A stretch of DNA of 64,000 nt, from assembly GCA_035048815.1 (NCBI GenBank), contig JAUCBN010000055.1, positions 10,832,501 to 10,896,500 on the forward strand, read 5' to 3'. Shown here piece by piece: positions 48,808 to 59,865 of this stretch. The position numbers and the translations under genes were made by a program. A model generated the notes under the pieces. The model did no database searches. It was given only the letters and a program-made list of their open reading frames with translations, and was not told the DNA's origin. Positions within the stretch are counted from its first letter, which is position 1. Each line of letters opens with the position of its first letter. The stretch is from Abelmoschus esculentus (lineage: Eukaryota > Streptophyta > Magnoliopsida > Malvales > Malvaceae).

Positions 48808-51800
48808 ATGGTAAGAAGTTGGCCAGTTTCTTTTAGATTTAATTAGGGTTTAGGGGTAATTGTATTTCCCCAAATTTTCTAATATTAATCCAATGCAAAA
48901 GTTTTAACTTCTTCTGGGTAACTTAATTATTGATTTGATACGATTTGTGGGTTTTTTACGGCGCTAAATTTCTGTTTGTTCTCTTTTGGTTTTGGTGAAA
49001 TAGAGGGATGATGATGTAATGATGAATCAAGCTACTGATACGCAAACATTAGCCTCAGTTGACCCGAACTCTGTTGAGGTAATATCCCTTTTTATTTGTT
49101 TCAAGAAAATGCTAAAATGGATAAGGAAGTTGATTTAGGTAATGGGTTGGGTTAATAATGTGTTGAGATCAAATGCTAAAGGTAATTGATTAATTGTAGT
49201 CTTTCTATTGAATTTGCTTTGGAATTTCAAAATTGAAAATCAAAGATTGTATCAAAGCTTGTGATGGAAGTTCCTAAGTTATTTAGCTAGATTTTAGTGC
49301 TTTAGGTAATATTGTGGTGAGTAGTGTTGCTCGCTGTACTTACTTTAGAATTGGATGGCAATGGTGTTGAAATCGAAAATCGAAGGTGGTAAATAGTCCG
49401 TAGATAGAGTTGAAGTGTTATGCTAGGTTATTCTCCTTAAGCATTTATAAAACAAAGAATGTCTGTGTCGCGAGTTGGGTTTGGATATAGAATTTATTCA
49501 AAAGTTAAAAGGGTTTCATAATCTTAGTATAAAGATTGTTCTGTTGCTTGCAATGAATCCAGTTTGAAGTTACCGAGTTAGGTTTTGACTTTCATGCTAG
49601 GGAGAATTTGCTTGTTACGGACTAGATTGGTTTACATTTGGATTATAGAAGTATTGAAATCACGATCTTAAAGGCATTGTTTGTAATGAATATTGGGTTT
49701 GAAGTCTCTAAGATTTTTAGATAGGTTATAGTACTTTAGACATTTTGGGAGTGGAGTTTTCTTGTTGTGAATTGGGTTTAAGTTTACATCAACGATTATT
49801 TTTGTAAAGGCACAGGTTTTTATGTTGTGGTTGGTTTGATTTGTGCATACTACATCCAAGTTTATGGCATATTTTATAAGTATTCTGAATTTAGTAGAAC
49901 CTTAAATTAGATAAAATATTTTCTTTGACATTAATTGTCAACTGATTCTGTTAGTTTGGTTGGTTCATGCCTTCATATGTCATTCATCAACTTTTGTTTC
50001 TTTTTTCTTAGAATCGATATGTTGTTAATGCAAGTCAAGGCCAGACGTCTTTATATGTTCCCACTACAACTGGTTCGGAAGCTGCATCATGGAACATGTA
50101 TAGGGTAGATGATCACTCTGCAGAAAATGGAACTTTTTCAAATTCCACTCACCACCACGTGCAGCACAGCGAACCATCCTCAAGAACTGTCCAGGATGGG
50201 TCTAATGCAGCCTCTCTTGCTACTTCATCGAGCTTAGGAGTAACAAATGCACAACCCGACTATAGTGCCTATACTTCATACTCAAATTCTGGTGGTACTT
50301 ATTCACTTGGGAGCACAGGTTACCAAGGGTACTATAGTGGTTATCAGCAGCAACCTAACCCATCTTACTCTCAGCCAATAGGAGCATATCAAAACACAGG
50401 TGCTCCATATCAGCCTATTTCCTCATTTCAGAATACAGGGTCTTATGCTGGGCCTACAAGTTATTCAAGCACTTACTACAATCCTGGTGATTATCAGACA
50501 GCTGGAGGTTACCCAAGCAGCAGTTACACTCATCAAACTACCACATGGAATGGAGACAATTATGCAAATTATACTACTAACCACCAGTATCCAAACTACA
50601 CTCCGGATGCAAGTGGGGCTTATGCTGATGGTAATGCAAGTGCAAATTCATTGCATTATCAGCAGCATTACAAGCAGTGGGCTGATTACTACAATCAAAC
50701 AGAAGTTATTTGTGCTCCTGGAACAGAAAATATGTCTGTTGCTAGTGCGTCCACTCAACTGTCTCAGGTTCCTGGTGTCAGTGGTGGATATCCCACTTCA
50801 AACAGTCAAGCCCCTACAACTTTTGCTCCCCCTTGGAGGCCAGATGCCAGTTCATCTCAAACACCCTTGTCACAGGTTTGAGTTTATGTTGGATGCATGA
50901 TCCAGGATTAGCTGATTTCATATAGGGACGACCTGTTTGAGTTATCTGCTAATCTTAAAGTTTGCATTCTATCACTACTATTTTTGTCTATATTATGCCT
51001 TTTTCTTTAATATTGAACTTGATTATTTGAAGTGCGCGTCCTCACATATTTTTCTTATGTTTCTATTTTGTTGGATTTGTGGTACGGTATGATAGGTGCA
51101 ATATTTTGTGTGTGATCCTTATTGATAAATTTTCTGTTTGATGGGATATATATATTGTGCTATTTGTTATTCTTCTCAATATATAGGCAATGAATTTCGG
51201 ATGCTTCCACCAGGTAAGTTTTCATTGCTCTTGAGATGAAGGGTTATGGAAGATTATAATATATACTTTCTTTCTTTGAAATGCATGCTATATTGGGGTA
51301 AGTTTGTTTCTAAGTTAGACCAACATTTCCTCTATTGGTGGTAAATTTGGGAGCATTATTACTTTTAATTCTAAAATTTTGTAAGGTATTAACTATTAAC
51401 TCATTGTTCTAATTTTAAAATGTTATACTGTTAGCATTATTATTTTTAGTCAGATGATGTTTCAATGTCCTAGAATCTATTGAATCACAATATGTTTAGC
51501 CATGTTATGATGCAAATATGATTATTTCAAATTCTCCAGTTTTTTAGGTGTCACCAGCTTGTATCTGTGAACAATTTTAGGTAGTATATCTTTTAATGCA
51601 AACCAAGGGCTTTTTGTATATTAACACCCTTATGATTGCATCTTATATGGTTTGCATGCTTCCCTATATTATGTAATTTTGTTGTTGTAATAATTCTGAT
51701 TCTATTGCATGCTTCCCTTTGCTTGTAGTTATTAATATTTTTTTAATTAAATCAATACTCCTGATTTAAAAGGCAATTAGTATCCTGTATGTTACATCCA

Positions 51801-54800
51801 GATTGCAAGGTGGGTTTCATTGTATAGTTGTGCTTATCACATTATAGCGCATCATGAATTGTGTTATGTGCTTTTTGTTGCTGTACTGTATGATTGCTAG
51901 TAGTATCTTTCTTTGGATGCTTGGTACTTAACTTCCTTTTCATCTTTTTGTGCACTTTTTGGTCAGCCTGGTGCACCAGTCGCTGGTGCTTATGATAGTT
52001 ACCGGACACACGGGGGTCTAAGTTTTCAAAATCAGCATCCTAATCCTTTACAGTCACATTTTGTGAAGCCTTTGGACTCAAAATCTTCATATAGTAACTT
52101 TCAGGAACAACAGAAAACTCCTTGCCCTCAATTTCCCAATTTACACCATCCTGTGTCTCAGCCAGCATCTCAAAATTACCAACCACCTGCACAAACTGTT
52201 CAATCGTCAGAGTTGCAAAGGGTAAACAAAATGCAGATTCAAACAAATCCCAGAATTGCCTCTAATTTTCCATTGGGCTTGCCAAAATTGGATAAAGAGG
52301 GCCTTAACAACAGTGCAATAGCAAAACCTGCTTATATAAGTGTTGCTCAGCCAAAATCCAGTGAAAAAGTGTTGTCCAATGACGCAGCTGATGCTGTAGT
52401 CAAGGTGAGCTTTCTAATTTAATTGCATAGTTGTTTTTCTTTGGAATTAAGCAAACAATGTAGAATTATCCTACTACAGTTTTCTATACGAAAATGAGTT
52501 AAGAAAACTTTTTTCTGACAACTAGGTTGAGCATCTGCACAAGATTACCTGAAACATATGTATATATATTTCTTGTCTAATTTGAATTTCTTTGTTCCCT
52601 GAAGCAATGCAACTAGATCACCCATTAGTGGCATAGTTTTTTATAAGAGTTGGTGAATCAATGTTACAAGTGAAGGTATTTTTATGTACATCGAAAAAAC
52701 TTGAATGCCAGTAGCCTGAAAGTCAGTGATGATATGCCTCATTCTGGTTATTCTACGTGCCAAATATGGTGATGAATGCCTAGGAAACATTGTATTAAGT
52801 TCTGAACCTGTTTTCTAATGATTAAAATGCTTGTTTGAATAATGCTTGGGGTTATTTTTATTTTCTGCCTGTAAATCATATTGGATGTTATCGTATTGTT
52901 GAACTAATGTTGTTTTAAAATGTTTATATGCATACATATTTGTCGGTGTTTGACTGTACTTGATGTGTTATTTGTTTATCCCATGTTTTGTCGTAGTTTT
53001 GTTATTCATTCAAGTGGTGATCTTTATTTTTTATATTTGGCTCCTAATATGGATTAACTTGCTTGATTAAGCAGTGCTGAATTAAATTACACCTGACATC
53101 AATGTGATTGATGGTGATTTAGACTTAAATTACTGCTGAAAATTGTTCTTATATTCTATTCTTTAGATTTAGATTGTATAGTTCACTTCAAGTTCCCTCA
53201 ACTGCTGCTCCCCCACAGAAAGAAGACTTATTTCATTGTCTAGATACGACAGATTGTGGAACAACAATTAATGGCTGCTTTGTTGCATGCAGGCTGGTGT
53301 GTTCCCAAAATCATTAAAGAATTATGTTCAGAGGGCATTGGCTCAATGTAAGGATGAAAAGCAATCGGCAGCTTGCCAGGAAATCTTGAAGGAGGTGAGC
53401 TTATTTTTTAAAATAAAATTTTGGTAGCTGTTTTCAGAATTATATGCAAAATGGCTTTCCCCCCTCATGCCATGGTAAGTAATCAAACACTCTTTAAAGA
53501 GTTTGCATCAATGAATTGTTTAAATAAAATCATATCTTTACAACTGGACTGAGTAAGGAGGCTGTAGAAAAACAGAGTAAGAATATTCTCTGTGACTTAA
53601 TTTTTTTACTGAGCCGAATGGCTTGTTTATATAGACTCTTGTTGCAAGAGTTTTACAATAACTAAAAACTTAAACAAATAGAACTCTAATCTCCTAATGA
53701 GATAAGAGTTTCAACATACTAATAACTCCTAGAATATAGGAGTTAGTCCTAATCGACTTAATCCTATTAAATAGGATTTTATCCTAATAGTAATAATATT
53801 ATTATATCTAACACTCCCCCTCAAACTGATGTATATATGTTGTATATACCCGGTTTGAATGAAAGTTCATCAAAGGTAACTCTTGGAAGAGCTTTTGTGA
53901 GGATGTCTGCCAGCTGTTCCTTTGTAGACACATACTTCAAATTTGCCACTCCACTATTGACTTTCTCATGTATGAAGTGTCGATCTATCTCTATGTGTTT
54001 AGTTCTATCATGTTGTACAGGGTTCTTAGCTATACTCATAGCTGACTGGCTATCACTGAAAATCTCAAAGCCTTCACCATTATCCAGTTCTAGCTCCCTT
54101 AGTAATTTTTTGATCCACATTCCTTCACAAAATCCAAGGGCCATAGCTCTGAATTCTGACTCAGCACTGCTTCGAGAGACAACAACTTGTTTCTTGCTCC
54201 TCCATGTGACCAGATTTCCCCATACATATGAACAATAGCCACTAACAGATCTTCTATCTGTTAACTCTCTTGCCCAGCTAGCATTAGTGTAGATCTTTAC
54301 ATTTTTGTCTTGATTTTTCCTGAATATAAGCCTTGCTCCAGGAGTATATTTCAGAAACCTTAGAATCCTGATCACTGCTTCCATATGTTCTTCCTTAGGA
54401 TCACTCATGTGTTGACTGACAATACCCACAGAGTAAGCAATGTCTGGCAGATATATCAGTTTACCTACCAATCTTTGATAGGTTTCCTTGTTAGCTAGAC
54501 TTTCATTCTTCTCTTGGCAGAACTTTAAGCCTGGATTCATAGGTATATCAGCAGGTTTGCATCCCAGCATTCCTGTTTCAGCAAGAAGGTCTAGCACATA
54601 TTTTCGTTGGTTGATAACCAATCCTTCTTTGGATCTTGCAACTTCCATACCTAGAAAATATCTCATGTTTCCTAGGACCTTGGTTTCAAACTCTCTTGCA
54701 AGATTCATCTTTAAATCTCCTATCTCTTCTTCATTATTTCCAGTGATTATAATATCGTCTACATATACTATTAGCAATGTGATCTTACCATTTGGCCCAA

Positions 54801-57800
54801 CTTTCTTGAATAGAGTGTGGTCTGCATGACTTTGTTTAAATCCACCTTGTATCATTGCTTTGGCAAATCTGTCAAACCATGCTCTCGGTGATTGCTTCAA
54901 GCCATAGAGTGATTTCTTGAGTTTGCAGACAGTGTTCTTAGTGAATCTCCCTTCCAGTCCTGGTGGAACCTCCATATATATATCTTCCTCAAGATCTCCA
55001 TTTAAAAACGTATTTTTAATGTCTAATTGATGCAATTTCCAGTCCATATTGACAGCAACAGATAACAAAATTCTAATTGTGTTTAACTTTGCAACAGGAG
55101 CAAATGTTTCTTGATAGTCTATCCCATAAGTTTGAGAAAATCCTTTTGCTACCAGCCTCGCTTTATACCTTTCTATACTTCCATCAGAATTATATTTAAT
55201 GGTGAATAACCATCTGTACCCAACAACCCTTTTTTCCAATTGGCAATTATGTCAAGCTCCATGTGTTGTTCTTTTGTAAGGCTTGTATCTCTTCTTCCAC
55301 TGCCCTTCTCCACTCAGGAAATTGAAATGCTTCTGCTACATTTTTTGGTATCTTTTCTCCATTAATGCTGGCAGTAAAAGCTCTAAACTTAGGTTGTAAT
55401 TTTCCATATGCAACATACCTGTTTATTGGATGTGCAGTGCATTTTCTTACTCCTTTCCTAATGGCAATAGGAAAATAATCAAGTTCCATTGTTTCATTTC
55501 TCTGAGTTTCTTTCTCATCTCCTGGTCCAATATTATCACTTTCAGTTTCAGTAGCAGGAGTTGATTCTGGTATTTGGCCAATGCTAGGTTGATCTACAGT
55601 AGCTTTCTTTTTCCTTGAATAAACTTGAAGTTGAGGTGTCATGTTTTCAAGGTCATTGTCTGGTTGTTTTTCCAAATTGGAAGGACTAGGTTGTTGTGAT
55701 AAAGGAGAATATAACTCAGTAGGATTATTAATTTCATGATTGGAATTTTGAGTTTCTGACTAAGGAAGAGTAAGAATAGGGATTGGTAGGGTAGGTGGTA
55801 TTGGAAGAAAGGTTTGCACAGGCTGAAATTCCTTAGAACTCTCCCCCTGAATTTCTGCCTTAGAGAAATAGGGTGTATCTTCAAAAAAGGTGACATCAAA
55901 GGAAACATAAGTTTTCCTTGTGGATGGAGAATAACACTTGTAGCCTTTTTGGCTGGAAGAGTAACCTATAAAAACACATTTTATAGATTTGGGATCTAAT
56001 TTAGTTCGATGGTGTTGATGAACGTGGACAAAAGTAGTACACCCAAACACTCTAGGAGGAAGTCTATTATCCAAAGGTTTAAAATGAGGGAAGTGATTGA
56101 GAAGAACTTTAGTGGGGATTTTGAATCCTAGAATTCTACTGGGTATCCTATTTATGAGATAGGTAGCAGTAAGAAGTGCTTCTCCCAAAAAATACTTAGG
56201 GGTAGAAGCAGAAAACAGTAGAGATCTAGTGACTTTTAGGATGTGTCGATTTTTCCTTTCTGCAACTCCATTTTGTTGGGGTGTATTAACACAGGAGGTA
56301 AGGTGGACTATTCCTTTTTCCTTAAAGAAAGAACTAAGAGAGGTACTAAAGTATTCACTCCCATTGTCACTTCTTAGGATTTTAATTTTCGTATCAAACT
56401 GGGTTGCAATTTTATGATAAAATTCTCTAAATATAGTTGCAACTTCAGATTTTTCTTTCATAAGATATACCCAAGTTGTTCGAGAGTAATCATCAATAAA
56501 TGAGATGAACCACCTATACCCAGAAATGATTTTGATAGAAGAGGGACCCCTCACTGTGAATGATGGAGAAGGGTGATGTGGGCTCATATTTGACTGAAGT
56601 ATAAGGTTTCCTAGTGTGTTTGGCAAACTGACAAAACTCACAAGAAAAAGAAGATGGATTTTTATTAACAAATGAATGTGGTAACATCTTAGATAAATTT
56701 TCTCTACTGTAGAAAACAGAGTATATTTTTAACTATAGCATTTGAAAGGGCATATTGGGTCCATTGGAAAGGAATATCGAGATTAATGATTCATGTTCCT
56801 AGCTTTATGGACTGATTTTCACCAACTTTTTAATCTCCTACATATATGCTATTATCTTTCCTTATAAGGGACACTATGGAAAACGTTTTTTCTGTGATAG
56901 AGCACTTTTAACGTTATTGAGATTAATTGAAACTGATTCGTTAATGTTGTATATTTGGGGATATTTTGGTTTATTTGTGTCTTTTAATTGTTTTACTTGC
57001 AATTGCTGTATGCTCTTGTATATTATGCTTGCTGCATACTAAGTATTAACTTTGTCCTTCACCTCCTACTGTCCTCTTTCAGATAATTACCAAGGCAACT
57101 AATGATGGTACAATTCATACACGTGACTGGGATGTCGAGCCTCTCTTCCCAATACCAAATACAGATATGGCTGATAAGAAGTATTCATTCTAGTTCCCCA
57201 TTAGTGCTTGATTTTGTTTGTGACTTGAATGACATTTTTTTTGGATCTAGTAAATAATTTGTTATGCCTCAATTCTCACACCTCTTCCTTTCGTTTTTTA
57301 TCTTCTCACAGCAATTCACAAAACCCAACCCCTGTTTCTTCATTTTTAAAGTACAAGAATCCAGCTAAACGGTCAAAGAGCAGGTGGGAACCTTTACCAG
57401 AGGAGAAGCCAGTTGACAAATTGGGTTCTCTGAACAATTATGCTGCAAATTATAGTAGCCGAGTTCATCTTGATGAGGAGTGCAAAAAGGTAGCTTATAA
57501 CTCCATTTAATCTGTTCCTTGTTCCTTTGTTGCAATTCTATGCTAGGGTGGATGCATTCACTTTTTCATAAGGGTTTAATGATATCGTTGGTTCTTAAGG
57601 CATTGCACCTATGGTCCAGCTAATTTAATAAGCTTTCCTCATTGAACACATTTTTGTGCAGCCTACAGGAGCAAATTTTGAGTGGAAGTCCGATGTTATG
57701 AAAAAGATTAGGTTTCCACAGATGGAGCAGAAATCTGCTACTAAAACTGTCCAGAGACAAGTAAAGAGACAGCGTGTTGCTGATGCAAGTGCTGCTGATA

Positions 57801-59865
57801 ATGGCGATGCATCTAGTGATAGTGACAAGGAGCAAAATTTAACAGCATATTATTCTGGTGCTATTGCACTTGCAAATACACCAGAGGAGAGAAAGAGACG
57901 TGAAAACCGTTCCAAGCGTTTTGAGAAAGTGCAAGGAAATCGAGCAGCAAATAATCACTTTAAGGCAAAAAATGCTGGCACTGGAAATTTATATGCTAGA
58001 AGGACTACTGCTTTGGTGCTTAGCAAAAGTTTTGAAGATGGTGGCAGCAGGGCTGTTGAAGATATTGACTGGGATTCACTAACTGTGAAAGGAACATGCC
58101 AGGAAATAGAGAAGCGTTATTTACGTCTTACATCTGCTCCAGATCCCTCCACCGTAATTATCGATATTTCATTTTATTGCTATAATCTTTGCTTTACGTC
58201 TTTTGAAATGTTTTAAGAGAATGATGACATATTTTTGCATATGTTTGAGCATCATCTTTGATTTACAGGTAAGACCAGAAGAAGTTCTGGAAAAAGCTCT
58301 GCTTATGGTTCAAAATTGCCAGAAGAACTATCTTTATAAGTGTGATCAGTTGAAGTCTATTCGCCAAGACTTAACCGTCCAAAGAATTCGTAATCAGCTA
58401 ACAGTAAAGGTATATCTGATTCGTAATCCTGTCTCTGGGAAAATAAGATATGAATATGTTGATGTGGATGAGGGTTTCTGCTTTTAAAACTGACACTTCC
58501 TGGATATCATACTGATTCTCAAGCTTAATTTCACTGGTAATCAGGTTTATGAAACTCATGCTCGATTTGCATTGGAAGTTGGGGACCTACCTGAGTATAA
58601 TCAGGTTTGCACTTCAATACAGTTTGTTATAATTTCTTGTTTTCAATAGCTTTTGTTTACCTGCTTTTATTAAAATGTGTTACACGTAACAGATGGTTTG
58701 TTATTGGGACTAAATTCTGTCTTTCCATAATCGTTTTGTTTTAAGCTTTCTTGTGTATCAGATGTGGCTGAATGCTTGCCCCCAAAGGAACACATAATCG
58801 TTTTGTTTTACGAAAATGCAGATAAAGCAAACAGCTAAATACTAAATGAACCCTCATCCTTCTATTGTACCTAACATATTGTGCTTTTTCCTCCTGTGGG
58901 TTCAGTGCCAATCGCAGTTGAAAATCCTTTACGCTGAAGGAATCAAGGGTTGCCATATGGAATTTGCTGCTTATAATTTACTTTGTGTTATCATGCACTC
59001 TAACAACTACAGAGATCTCTTATCTTCGATGTCACGGTTTGTTCTGTTGCTTATTGATATATGGTTTTCCCTTGATTTCTTGAATTTCAGTTATTCTTCA
59101 TGCTATGAGTATTGAAACAAAAGATCCTATCATTTTCCGATTTTCAGGTTATCTGATGAAACGAAGAAGGATCAAGCTGTTCAGCATGCACTTGCAGTTC
59201 GTGCAGCAGTGACTTCAGGAAATTATGTCATGTTCTTCAGATTATACAAAACGGCACCTAACTTGAATGCCTGCCTTATGGGTATGTATTCTTTGAGTTT
59301 TCTCGATGCAAGAACTGAATGCATATATCCAAGGAGCACTGAGGTTTTTCTTCTATTTCTTTTTGCAGATCTATATGTTGAGAAAATGCGGTATAAGGCT
59401 GTAAGCTGTATGTCTCGATCCTATCGTCCTCAGGTTCCTGTTTCGTACATTGCTCAGGTCCTGGGCTTCAGCAGTGGCATGCCTACAAATGAAGGATGTG
59501 ATGAGAAAGACTCCGATGGTTTGGAGGACTGCGTTGACTGGTTAAAGGCACATGGTGCATCCCTTGTTGCCGATAGTAATGGAGAGATGCAACTCGATTC
59601 TAAGGTACCGATAACCTCATTTGGATAATGAACATGCATCCCATCTTAATTTCTAACTTTGGGTATTTGCCTTTCGAATCGTGGGTGCATTTCTTACTTC
59701 TCCGATACAGGAAAGTTCGGTTATATTTTGCTCTTACCGGACATTGTTGTTCTTAATGTGCAGGCTTCATCTTCAAGTCTCTACATGCCCGACCCTGAAG
59801 ATGCCGTGGCCCATGGCGATGCTAGTCTAGCAGTTAATGATTTTCTAACACGGTCATCATCGTAG
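48808..59865 (+). CDS. SAC3A: SAC3/GANP domain protein, SAC3A-like
   Basis: The exons are 48808-48810 (ATG only, likely), 49004-49078, 50012-50875, 51967-52404, 53293-53394, 57083-57180, 57312-57489, 57662-58153, 58269-58409, 58545-58604, 58906-59036, 59148-59281, 59369-59604 and 59764-59865. They total 1017 aa in one frame. Sac3/GANP proteins scaffold the TREX-2 complex, which links transcription to mRNA export at nuclear pores. The N-terminal 460 residues are low in complexity and rich in Tyr, Gln, Ser, Pro and Asn ([19 protein letters not shown]), likely disordered. Then come a basic region ([42 protein letters not shown]) and the SAC3/GANP domain at about 690-950 ([50 protein letters not shown]). 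If the ATG exon is not used, translation would begin at the ATG at 49019, only 6 residues later. The 53395-57082 intron carries a truncated copia element. It matches At2g39340 as I recall it. Confidence 0.9.
51187..51213 (+). other. Candidate 27-bp microexon of the SAC3A-like gene
   Basis: Nine codons (AMNFGCFHQ) sit between TATATAG and a strong GTAAGT donor, inside the intron 50876-51966. Both neighbouring exons join in phase 0, so inclusion would keep the frame. It could be an optional microexon or a chance match. Confidence 0.35.
53517..53813 (-). repeat. Copia 3' LTR, about 297 bp
   Basis: On the element strand it begins TGTTAGATATAATAATATT directly after the polypurine tract and ends TTTATTTAAACA, so it has the usual TG...CA ends. 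A TATA-like GTCTATATAAAC lies inside. No second LTR is found in the window. Confidence 0.75.
53517..56715 (-). mobile_element. 5'-truncated Ty1/copia retrotransposon in an intron of the SAC3A-like gene
   Basis: The element is antisense to the host gene. Its 3' LTR occupies about 53517-53813 (TGTTAGAT...TTAAACA on its own strand) and follows a polypurine tract TTTGAGGGGGAG. Upstream are pol remains: reverse transcriptase plus RNase H in one open frame (55239-53821, 472 aa) with the YVDDI active-site motif. The frame is broken near 55240. The linker and the start of the RT region continue in another frame (55675-55247), and the integrase core lies at 56671-55760, with SDNGSEY and an AERKN segment. 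The zinc-binding part of integrase is only partly left, at about 56600-56710, and protease, gag and the 5' LTR are absent. There is therefore no paired target duplication. A short deletion near 56552 removes the region of the first catalytic Asp of integrase. The copy is dead. Confidence 0.9.

Noticed and set aside
57620..57835. Two overlapping minus-strand ORFs of about 70 codons
   Set aside because: They lie antisense to an intact exon of the SAC3A-like gene.
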